64,000 nt of DNA from contig NZ_CP017706.1 of the NCBI RefSeq assembly GCF_002706375.1, forward strand, positions 1,922,001 to 1,986,000. Direction: 5' to 3'. Origin of the DNA: Lactobacillus amylovorus DSM 20531 (lineage in GTDB: Bacteria; Bacillota; Bacilli; Lactobacillales; Lactobacillaceae). The notes under the pieces were generated by a model. It was not told where the DNA came from. It ran no database searches and saw only the letters and a list, made by a program, of their open reading frames with translations. Of this stretch, positions 57,265 through 64,000 are shown in pieces; the first letter of the stretch is position 1, and each line of letters opens with the position of its first letter. The position numbers were made by a program, and so were the translations under genes.

Positions 57265-58646
57265 TATAATTCATCTCCATTATCTTTAAGTACCTTTTGG
57301 AACCAATAGAATGATTTCTTAGGTACACGCTTTAAATTTTTTAAATCATGGTTTGATCTGTTAACGTAAACGGCGCCGTAACGTTTTTCCATATCTGCAT
57401 GTGAACTTGGAATATCAATCAAGCCCCAGCCAAGATAGCCGAGAACTTGGGCACCGTCATCGAAAATAGCATCTTTCATAGCTTTAATATGATCACGGTG
57501 GTAAGCAATACGTTCATCATCCTCGATCATATGCTTACCATCCCAAGTTTCCTTAAGGCCGATACCATTTTCAATTGGGAAGATAGGGATGCGGTAGTAA
57601 TTATACATAGTAGTAATTGCATTCCTAAATCCAAGTGGATCAATTGCCCAGCCCCAATCGTTGGTCTTAACGTATTTGGCTTCAACGCCACCTTCGTTAA
57701 GGTAACGGTTAGGAGCTTCACCAGCAGGAATCTTATCGCTGGATAAAACCCAGGATGAGTAGTAGGAGAATGCTAAGAAGTCAGCCTTTGCTTTCTTCAT
57801 GATTTCCTTATCTTCATCAGTGATGTCCATTGCAATATTATGATTCTTTGCGTATTGCATCACTTCTGGTGAGTAGCCGCGGCCTGTGTCAGCATCATAA
57901 ATGTTGAAGTTCAAGAACTCTTGCACTTGTTTTGCTGCCCAGACATCTGCTGGCTTGCTCGTTGCTGGATAAATTTGTTGGTAAGCAAGCATACCACCGA
58001 TCTTTACATCTGAGTAATTTTCGTGGATGTAGTTTGCTAGTTGGATATGACACATCATCGTGTGGTGGAAGATAGTGTACATATCATCCAAACTCTTGTC
58101 TCCCTTTTCATAACCTGAAATATTGAATACTTCATCTTGGAAGTAGAGGTTATGCTCATTGAAGACGATCCAATACTTAACTCGATCACTAAAATGATCG
58201 ATCATCTTTTTACCAAAACGGACGAATGCATCAACAACATGCCGGGACATAAAGCCATTGTATTTCTTGGCTAAGTTCAGCGGCATGTCGAAGTGGTAAA
58301 GACAGATCATTGGTTCAATGCCACGCTTAAGCATTGCATTGATCAAACGGTCGTAGAAGTCAATGCCTTTTTGATTGAATTCGCCGTCACCGTCTGGACA
58401 CACACGAGACCAAGATATTTGAATCCGGTACATGTTCATATGCATGTCCTTCATCAAATCCAGATCTTCGTCGTATCTGTGATATTCGTCAATTGCTACA
58501 TGCCAATCAGTAGTGTTGTCAGTAGCTGGACGAACATCGTAGACGGAAAGACCTTTGCCATCTTCATTCCAGGCGCCTTCAGTTTGCATACTTGAAACTG
58601 AATTGCCCCAGAAGAATGTTGATGGTAATTTGCGCTTTTCAGTCAT
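57264..58646 (-). CDS. 6-phospho-beta-glucosidase (GH1), third copy
   Basis: 460-residue GH1 enzyme; acid/base Glu in WIVFNEHNLYF and nucleophile in FPIENGIGLKE. It is the most divergent of the three, with NSVSSMQTEGAW replacing the usual AAHQLEGA. First gene of the operon with the second EIIC. The upstream region has the exact operator-like motif at 58738-58753 and a degenerate cre at 58665-58678. Confidence 0.92.
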   Translation of the reverse strand: MTEKRKLPSTFFWGNSVSSMQTEGAWNEDGKGLSVYDVRPATDNTTDWHVAIDEYHRYDEDLDLMKDMHMNMYRIQISWSRVCPDGDGEFNQKGIDFYDRLINAMLKRGIEPMICLYHFDMPLNLAKKYNGFMSRHVVDAFVRFGKKMIDHFSDRVKYWIVFNEHNLYFQDEVFNISGYEKGDKSLDDMYTIFHHTMMCHIQLANYIHENYSDVKIGGMLAYQQIYPATSKPADVWAAKQVQEFLNFNIYDADTGRGYSPEVMQYAKNHNIAMDITDEDKEIMKKAKADFLAFSYYSSWVLSSDKIPAGEAPNRYLNEGGVEAKYVKTNDWGWAIDPLGFRNAITTMYNYYRIPIFPIENGIGLKETWDGKHMIEDDERIAYHRDHIKAMKDAIFDDGAQVLGYLGWGLIDIPSSHADMEKRYGAVYVNRSNHDLKNLKRVPKKSFYWFQKVLKDNGDEL

Positions 58647-58664
58647 CTATTTCTTCTCTCCCTC

Positions 58665-58678
58665 TGTAAGCACTTTCA
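58665..58678. promoter_or_regulatory. Degenerate cre-like site
   Basis: Minus strand TGAAAGTGCTTACA; matches the cre consensus except the central CG, which is TG. Confidence 0.4.
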
Positions 58679-58737
58679 ATTCATTACATTAATAAGTATA
58701 TCAGATTATGTTTAAAAATAAAGACTTATTTAAATAA

Positions 58738-58753
58738 AAATATATACTTTTAT
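58738..58753 (+). promoter_or_regulatory. Beta-glucoside operator-like motif, site 2
   Basis: AAATATATACTTTTAT, identical over 16 bp to the site at 59715-59730. Confidence 0.6.
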
Positions 58754-58830
58754 TTTTGCAAAAAGAAAAAAACCATAATGATGGGCTTCGTAGTATATAG
58801 ATTTATTATAAAATAACACTTATTTTGTGA

Positions 58831-59694
58831 TTATTTTGCGCTTTGCTCAAAATCAGCAACTGCACCACGCAAGTTTGCATCGCTCTTTAGCTTGCACAAA
58901 ACGATATCTGGTTTCAAAGTTACAAGATCTAAGTCGTCTCTCAAGCGATCGATTTCCTTATTTAAGAGTGGAATCAATTCAGGGTTATTAGAAATACCAC
59001 CGCCAAGGACGATCTTTTCTGGGTCAAAGCTGTGTTGAATGTTGTAAATCGCAACAGCTAAAGCGTGGATTAAAGTTTGACGTTCGTCACTAGCTACTGG
59101 ATCATCTTTATCAGCTAATTCAAAAATAGTTTTACCGTCAAGGTGCTTGCCAGTTCTTTCATTGTAGCGGTTGGCCATGGCAACAGGAGAAGCCAATTCA
59201 CTTAAAGTGTGAGCTCCCATGATCATATAACCAAATTCACCACCAAAGAGGTGAGCACCATGCCAAACTTTTTGATTAATGATCAAAGCACCACCAATAC
59301 CAGTGCCGATAACGAAGAAGGCCATACTGTCACAGCCTTTGCCGCTACCTTCAGCTAATTCGCCTAAAGCTGCAGAGTTGGCATCATTTTCGACAGAAAC
59401 TGGAAGACCGAAACGCTTTTCCAATTCATCTACAATCTTGAAGTTGTTGATGTAAGGAATAGCACTTGAGCCACCAATGATACCAGTCTTTTTATTAACG
59501 GCACCAGGGGAGGAAATAGCTACGCCCTCGATCTTAGTATCCTTTTTAATCTTATTTACTTCTTCAGTCAAAGCTTCGTAGAAACCATCTAAATCTTTTG
59601 GCGTATCAATTGCATGTTTATCTTGAAGTTGATTGTCTTTCCAAGTTGCGATTTTAATTGTTGTACCACCAATATCAATTGCGGCTAAATTCAT
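58831..59694 (-). CDS. ROK-family sugar kinase, probable beta-glucoside kinase
   Basis: 287-residue ROK protein without an N-terminal HTH, so an enzyme rather than a repressor. ATP-binding AIDIGGTTIKIATW, the PGAVNKKTG segment and FFVIGTGIGGALII are present. The consensus Cys-rich zinc motif of many ROK members is not seen. In this locus it most likely phosphorylates a beta-glucoside or glucose released by the glucosidases; exact substrate unknown. It has its own promoter with a cre and the operator-like motif. Confidence 0.88.
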   Translation of the reverse strand: MNLAAIDIGGTTIKIATWKDNQLQDKHAIDTPKDLDGFYEALTEEVNKIKKDTKIEGVAISSPGAVNKKTGIIGGSSAIPYINNFKIVDELEKRFGLPVSVENDANSAALGELAEGSGKGCDSMAFFVIGTGIGGALIINQKVWHGAHLFGGEFGYMIMGAHTLSELASPVAMANRYNERTGKHLDGKTIFELADKDDPVASDERQTLIHALAVAIYNIQHSFDPEKIVLGGGISNNPELIPLLNKEIDRLRDDLDLVTLKPDIVLCKLKSDANLRGAVADFEQSAK

Positions 59695-59714
59695 TTTCTT
59701 ATGCTCCTTATTAA

Positions 59715-59730
59715 AAATATATACTTTTAT
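59715..59730 (+). promoter_or_regulatory. Beta-glucoside operator-like motif, site 3
   Basis: AAATATATACTTTTAT between the -10 element and the start of the ROK gene, a position where a bound repressor would block transcription. Confidence 0.6.
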
Positions 59731-59735
59731 AAATT

Positions 59736-59764
59736 ATCATAAATACTTTTGAAAGCGTTGTCAA
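59736..59764 (-). promoter_or_regulatory. ROK kinase promoter with cre box
   Basis: Minus strand TTGACA, 17-nt spacer, TATGAT. The cre TGAAAGCGTTGTCA at 59750-59763 overlaps the -35. Confidence 0.75.
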
Positions 59765-59827
59765 TGAATTATCTAATAGTAAAATAAAGGTAAGTAAATA
59801 TAGAGGAAAAACTCTGAGGAGAAAAAT

Positions 59828-60316
59828 ATGATCAACGCAATTATTAAAAATAGAAGAGCAGTTAGAAAATTTACTGCAGATTCTGTATCAGCTGATGAAA
59901 TTAAAAATTTAATTGAGTCTTTTCAAACTTCACCTTGTGGCATGCATCAACCAGATGTAATGAATTTGGTAGTTGTTAAAGATAAAGGATTAAGAAATGA
60001 AATCGAAAAAGCAACAGGCGATGCTTGTTATAATGCACCAGTTTTATTCTTACTTAATACTAAAAAGGGCAACATGTTTGGTGAACGTGATGCATCTGCC
60101 GCAGCTGAAAATATTATGCTAGAAGCAACCGACTTAGGTTTAGGTTCAGTTTATGTCATGGGTGGTGCCGTAAAGTTGAATGATTATGCTGACATTCAAA
60201 AAGAATTAGGTATTGCTAGTGATTTCCAAACAACAGTAATTGTTCCTGTAGGCAAGATTGCTGAAGAACCAGCAAAGGAAGATCGAGCTAACCGTTATCA
60301 AGTAACTATTTATTAA
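59828..60316 (+). CDS. Nitroreductase family protein
   Basis: 162-residue FMN-dependent oxidoreductase: N-terminal INAIIKNRRAVRKFT (flavin-phosphate Arg region) and C-terminal GLGSVYVMGGAVKLN with the PVGKIAEEPAKEDR segment. At 162 residues it is at the short end of the family. Preceded by GAGGAG. The substrate is unknown. The lipoprotein remnant follows 9 nt later. Confidence 0.88.
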   Translation: MINAIIKNRRAVRKFTADSVSADEIKNLIESFQTSPCGMHQPDVMNLVVVKDKGLRNEIEKATGDACYNAPVLFLLNTKKGNMFGERDASAAAENIMLEATDLGLGSVYVMGGAVKLNDYADIQKELGIASDFQTTVIVPVGKIAEEPAKEDRANRYQVTIY

Positions 60317-60325
60317 GGAAAATCT

Positions 60326-61001
60326 ATGAATAAAAAACTTTTACTTGGATTGTCTGCTATTATGCTGGCGACAACTTTGACTGGTTGTAGTCAGGTTCAT
60401 TTTGGCAGGGATGCAGTTACTATTGGTACTGAGAAAAAGGCGAAACCTAAAGTAGAGCATAAGAAAGATCAGGTTGCTAAGAAACAAAAAGCAGCAAGTA
60501 GCAGTAGCAAAAAGTCAGTTAAAAAACTACTAAGAAAGTTGAAAAGACTAAAGATAAAAAGGCAAAAGATAAGAATAAAAAGAAAAAGTCCAAATCAAAA
60601 ACTAAAAAGATAGTTAAAACTAACTGAAATAAACCAAAACTAAAAAACTGCAAGCTGCAGTAAATCATCTGGTCAAACTTATCGTTTCTACGATGGTATT
60701 CATCTTTTAAAGACTAAAAAGGGCGATACTTATCCGCAAGCTTTTACGCAAGCAAGATTTGTCTTGAAGAAAAAGCCAATCAAGATCGGTTGGAGTCCTT
60801 TAGGTAAAAATAAGTACCAATACAATGTTGTGCAATTGCTAATGATAACTTTAAATCTTGGCATAATACTTATTTATTCTGTTTAAAGAATAAGAAACCC
60901 GTAATTTTACTTGATCAGTCAAAAAAGGTGGAGTTGTAGTAGTTAAACAAGTTAATGATGCCACTTTAATTAAAGGCTTTAAAAAAGCTTATCAAAAATA
61001 A
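60326..61001 (+). pseudogene. Lipoprotein, decayed by multiple frameshifts
   Basis: Intact lipoprotein signal peptide with lipobox (LLLGLSAIMLATTLTGC) and a Lys-rich linker. After about residue 66 the frame shifts (KKSVKK to TTKKVEKTKDK), a TGA follows near 60626, and later fragments in other frames read SCSKSSGQTYRFYDGIHLLK, FVLKKKPIKIGWSPLGK and GGVVVVKQVNDATLIKGFKK to a TAA at 60999. At least three frame changes are needed. Direct evidence for decay; function unknown. Confidence 0.8.
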
Positions 61002-61033
61002 ATCAGTTTAAAGATGAAACAAAAAAGCATGTA

Positions 61034-61043
61034 GAAATTAATC
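61034..61043 (+). repeat. Left target-site duplication of IS copy B
   Basis: GAAATTAATC, repeated exactly at 62703-62712. It comprises the loop and closing base pair of the former eno terminator. Confidence 0.9.
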
Positions 61044-61090
61044 CAATGTCATTAAGTTAAGACATTGACTAATCTGATGACACTTTTTGA

Positions 61091-61131
61091 GACATTTATC
61101 GAATTATTTTATTTGATAAATGTCTTTTTTT
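61091..61131 (+). terminator. Inward-facing terminator inside left end of IS copy B
   Basis: GACATTTATC (61091-61100) pairs with GATAAATGTC (61115-61124), then seven T residues. Different sequence from the copy A hairpin but same position and direction. Confidence 0.82.
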
Positions 61132-61174
61132 GATAGCACAAATAAGCCATCTTAAGATAGCCGTTTAAATTAGT

Positions 61175-62545
61175 TCAAGCTGCTAGACGATAAGGAAAGC
61201 CAACTACTAATTTAACTTTTAGATTTCGTTTATCTTTTCTTCCTGGTCGAATGGGCGTTAAATAAAATGCCACATCTAGCAGTAATTGTGTGAAGTTTTT
61301 ATCTGAATTATCACTTATACTAAAATATCGTCGCCAGATACAACAGGCCATTTTAAAATCTATTTGATATTGATATTTTCCCTGAGTATACGGTTTTGAG
61401 CTCGCAATTATTGATAAACTCACGGCATTATACATTGCAAAATGGGCGTATATTTCCATATAAACAAATTGATCTTTTTTAGAATGAAACTGTATGCCGC
61501 TTAAGTCATATTTAAGCTCCCTAAAAGAAGTTTCTATTCCCCAGCGAAGATGATAGATCTCTTTCATTCTAGCTAGAGGATATTCATTTCGATCTAAATT
61601 GGTGATGAGGACTTCCCACTCATCGTCTGAACCTGGTGGATTGATTCTAAACTTACAAACTCTAAATCTAACATCACACATATCCTCAAAATCCCAGCGT
61701 TGATCTCTGGTATTTTTAGAACGAACAGCTTTATAGTGATGCTTTTTGTGAAGAATCAGGTGAAGAAACTTTTCTGTATCTTTATGGGTGACATAATAAT
61801 AATGTGACGAAGTTACTCTGCATGATAAGTCAATATCGTATTCATGATTCGACATAGCTACAATTTCTTTAAAAGCACCATCTCCGGATTTTGATCGCAT
61901 AACATAGTGGCAATGTTTTAATCGATTGCAATTTTCAATTAAATTAAAGCTAATGTAGCCACGATCCATCAGGACTAGAAAATCTTTTTCTTGCTGGGCT
62001 AATTTCTTTATCATGGTTAAAGCTGCCTCACGTTCATCCATTTTTTGTCTAGGTTGGATAACCATGTCTAAATATAATTTATTCAAAACATCATAAAAAG
62101 CGTTTACATGTATCTGGCAATATTTTCTACCATCTTTGCCTTGAAAAATATTCTTTGATTTTGGATTAAAAGGCTGATCAAAATCGGAACCATCAATCGC
62201 TACAACTAAGTATTTGTCATCTAGTAATTGCGGTGCATTGTTTGCCTGACTAAGCTCAGCCATAATTTCTTTAAAGCATTCAGGCTTTAATTTAGCCTTT
62301 TGTTGTTCAAAAGCCGAAGCAGTCATTCTAGAATTTATGTCAGGAAAAGCATGAAAAATTTCCGAATTCAGGCTGCCAGCTCCCATGTTAAGAATTAACT
62401 TAATCAAATCAGTGGAATTGAGCTTACGACAGCGAGTAAAAGCTTGATCAGATACAGAGAAATCGTGAATGTTGTCAGCGATTTTATTGATAATACTATC
62501 CATCAGCTTTAAAATATTTGAGTGAAGGGATTTCATAAGAGGCAC
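61175..62545 (-). CDS. IS4-family DDE transposase (copy B)
   Basis: 456 residues, intact. Catalytic context: AIDGSDFDQPF, LMDRGYISFN and YHLRWGIETSFRELKY. The C-terminal RPGRKDKRNLKVK tail matches copy A. The two transposases are clearly homologous but differ widely through their length, so the copies are different IS types or long-separated. The outer start is GTG at 62545; ATG at 62536 is possible. Confidence 0.92.
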   Translation of the reverse strand: MPLMKSLHSNILKLMDSIINKIADNIHDFSVSDQAFTRCRKLNSTDLIKLILNMGAGSLNSEIFHAFPDINSRMTASAFEQQKAKLKPECFKEIMAELSQANNAPQLLDDKYLVVAIDGSDFDQPFNPKSKNIFQGKDGRKYCQIHVNAFYDVLNKLYLDMVIQPRQKMDEREAALTMIKKLAQQEKDFLVLMDRGYISFNLIENCNRLKHCHYVMRSKSGDGAFKEIVAMSNHEYDIDLSCRVTSSHYYYVTHKDTEKFLHLILHKKHHYKAVRSKNTRDQRWDFEDMCDVRFRVCKFRINPPGSDDEWEVLITNLDRNEYPLARMKEIYHLRWGIETSFRELKYDLSGIQFHSKKDQFVYMEIYAHFAMYNAVSLSIIASSKPYTQGKYQYQIDFKMACCIWRRYFSISDNSDKNFTQLLLDVAFYLTPIRPGRKDKRNLKVKLVVGFPYRLAA

Positions 62546-62624
62546 AGCTTTCTATGAAAGACCAGATAATATGACGAAAGTGAGCAGAAGGGCAAATAAA
62601 CTCTGCTTACTTTTTATTTTAAAA

Positions 62625-62658
62625 AGAAAAAAGACCGAATCAAAATGATTCGATCTTT
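62625..62658 (-). terminator. Inward-facing terminator inside right end of IS copy B
   Basis: Minus strand: AAGATCGAATCA pairs with TGATTCGGTCTT and a T-run follows; it would stop eno transcripts entering the element. Confidence 0.8.
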
Positions 62659-62702
62659 AAAAGCTGTCGATATAATGTCAATGTCTTAACTTAATGACAT
62701 TG

Positions 62703-62712
62703 GAAATTAATC
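62703..62712 (+). repeat. Right target-site duplication of IS copy B
   Basis: Exact copy of GAAATTAATC at 61034-61043. Confidence 0.9.
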
Positions 62713-62751
62713 TACATGCTTTTTGTTGAAATTGTACTCGGTTAATCGAAA

Positions 62752-64000
62752 TTAATCGTGGTCAACATCATCTGGGAAGAATGCAAGACGTTCGCCCTTG
62801 CCAAGTTCTTCTTCGATTTCAAGCAAACGGTTGTACTTTTCAACACGTTCTGAACGAGCTGGAGCACCAGTCTTAAGTTGACCACCGTTGATAGCAACAG
62901 CCAAGTCAGCGATGAAGGTGTCACCAGTTTCACCTGAACGGTGAGAAATCATAGTGTTGTAGCCGTTCTTACGTGACATACGGATAGTTTCAAGAGTTTC
63001 AGTAACAGTACCGATTTGGTTCAACTTGATTAATGAAGCGTTGCCGGCACCTTCCTTGATGGCCTTCTTCAAAAGTGCTGGGTTAGTACAAATGAAGTCG
63101 TCAAGAACGATTTGGATACGGTCCTTGTGTGATTGAGTGAACTTAACCATACCTTCAACATCGTTTTCGTCATATGGGTCTTCCATTGACATTAATTCTG
63201 GGAATTCGTCCAAAAGCTTGTCATAGTATGCAGCTAATTCTTCATCGTCAAGAACCTTGCCTTCAAGGTGGTACTTGCCGTCTTCTTTGTTGTAGAAGTA
63301 TGAAGCAGCACAGTCACATGCAATACCGATATCTTCGCCAGGCTTGTAACCAGCCTTAACGATTGATTCGTGTAAAGCCTTCAAAGCTTCTTCTGAGTTC
63401 TTCATGTTAGGTGCGAAACCACCTTCGTCACCCAAGCCAGTTTCGTAACCCATGTCTTCAAGAACTTTCTTCAAAGTGTGGTATACGTTAACGATCTTTT
63501 CGAAACCATCACGGAATGAAGTCTTAGCAATTGGAGTGATCATGAATTCTTGGATGTCGATACCGTTGTCAGCGTGTTCACCACCGTTGATAACGTTGTG
63601 GAAAGTTTGTGGCATTTCAAGATCAATACCGCCAAGGTAACGGTAAAGAGGTTGGTGGTTAGCCTTAGCTGCAGCAACAGCAGTAGCCATTGATACACCT
63701 AAGATAGCGTTAGCACCAAGACGACCCTTGTTTGGAGTACCGTCTAAGTCGATCATAGTTTGGTCAATCTTAGCTTGGTCAAATGGGTCCATACCCTTTA
63801 AAGCGTCGTTGATTTCAGTGTTAACATTGTTAACAGCCTTTGAAACGCCCTTACCACCAAGACGTGAACCACCGTCACGTAATTCAACGGCTTCGTTTTC
63901 ACCAGTTGAAGCACCTGATGGAACTTCAGCCTTACCTACGACACCGTTTGAAAGGGTAACGTGAACTTCAACAGTTGGGTTACCACGTGAGTCAAAAATT
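62752..64000 (-). CDS. eno: Enolase (partial, N-terminus outside window)
   Basis: Glycolytic 2-phosphoglycerate dehydratase. The sequence runs from IFDSRGNPTVEVHVT at the right edge, probably missing about a dozen residues, through SGASTGENEAVELRDG, the metal-binding VLDDFICTN and SLIKLNQIGTVTETL, to the catalytic SHRSGETGDTFIADLAV and the C-terminus GKGERLAFFPDDVDHD. Codon use is strongly biased as for highly expressed genes. Its terminator was split by IS copy B 40 nt past the stop. Confidence 0.96.
   Translation of the reverse strand, partial: IFDSRGNPTVEVHVTLSNGVVGKAEVPSGASTGENEAVELRDGGSRLGGKGVSKAVNNVNTEINDALKGMDPFDQAKIDQTMIDLDGTPNKGRLGANAILGVSMATAVAAAKANHQPLYRYLGGIDLEMPQTFHNVINGGEHADNGIDIQEFMITPIAKTSFRDGFEKIVNVYHTLKKVLEDMGYETGLGDEGGFAPNMKNSEEALKALHESIVKAGYKPGEDIGIACDCAASYFYNKEDGKYHLEGKVLDDEELAAYYDKLLDEFPELMSMEDPYDENDVEGMVKFTQSHKDRIQIVLDDFICTNPALLKKAIKEGAGNASLIKLNQIGTVTETLETIRMSRKNGYNTMISHRSGETGDTFIADLAVAINGGQLKTGAPARSERVEKYNRLLEIEEELGKGERLAFFPDDVDHD

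Larger units (their letters stand above)
61044..62702. mobile_element. IS4-type insertion sequence, copy B (1659 bp)
   Basis: Perfect 26-bp inverted ends beginning CAATGTCATTAAGTTAAG, identical to the ends of copy A, flanked by a 10-bp duplication. Excision would restore AAAAAGCATGTAG...CTACATGCTTTTT, the bidirectional terminator between the lipoprotein remnant and eno. Inward-facing terminators lie at 61091-61131 and 62625-62658. Confidence 0.93.

Overview
The window is about 64 kb of low-GC Firmicute chromosome, most likely from the Lactobacillus acidophilus/helveticus/crispatus group. The evidence is the AT-rich intergenic DNA, strong GGAGG-type ribosome binding sites, the pair of RNase J paralogues with rpoY, an acetylated-intermediate diaminopimelate lysine pathway under an L-box, and several cellobiose-type PTS/6-phospho-beta-glucosidase units. 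The species is not certain. The mix of insertion sequences and many freshly broken genes resembles dairy or gut lactobacilli such as L. helveticus or L. crispatus.

Layout. 1-12.2 kb is housekeeping: rnjA (cut by the left edge) and rpoY, def, typA, then a tightly coupled run ftsW-ylbG-rsmD-coaD-PDZ/Lon protease, followed by comEA-comEC-holA. An IS4-type element (12219-13882) sits between the convergent holA and rpsT genes. 13.9-22.3 kb holds rpsT, rpsO, rnjB, a TPR-like protein, tuf, tig, clpX and engB. After an amino acid permease, 24-34 kb is a complete lysine/DAP module: dapF and aspartokinase on the minus strand, and lysA-dapH-acetyl-DAP deacetylase-dapA-dapB-aminotransferase-asd on the plus strand behind a lysine riboswitch.

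34-47 kb is an accessory zone: a serine hydrolase, a MarR-ABC exporter unit with a stop codon in the exporter, a lipase-like membrane protein, a stand-alone FMN-binding domain preceded by a highly structured leader, a dead surface protein, a nucleoside hydrolase, an AraC regulator killed by an IS30 element plus two other lesions, a dead alcohol dehydrogenase, AlkD-like repair and a CsbD/GlsB stress pair. 47-60 kb is a beta-glucoside utilisation island: three GH1 phospho-beta-glucosidases, two GntR/UTRA regulators, EIIB, EIIA, two EIIC, a DUF3284 protein and a ROK kinase, tied together by cre boxes and a shared AAATATATACTTTT operator-like motif. 60-64 kb has a nitroreductase, a lipoprotein remnant, a second IS4-type element (61044-62702) and eno (cut by the right edge).

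The most interesting signals are: (1) two diverged IS4-type elements that share identical ends, each inserted with a 10-bp target duplication at the top of a rho-independent terminator between convergent genes, and each carrying its own inward-facing terminator at both ends; (2) a structured leader at 39763-39933 (closing stem, two perfect hairpins, then a hairpin hiding the ribosome binding site) upstream of the FMN-binding protein, which looks like an undescribed riboswitch-like element; (3) a candidate small RNA at about 1705-1807 with promoter, three hairpins and terminator; (4) a repeated operator motif defining a beta-glucoside regulon; (5) a concentration of broken genes between 35 and 61 kb, one caused by an exact 22-bp tandem duplication.
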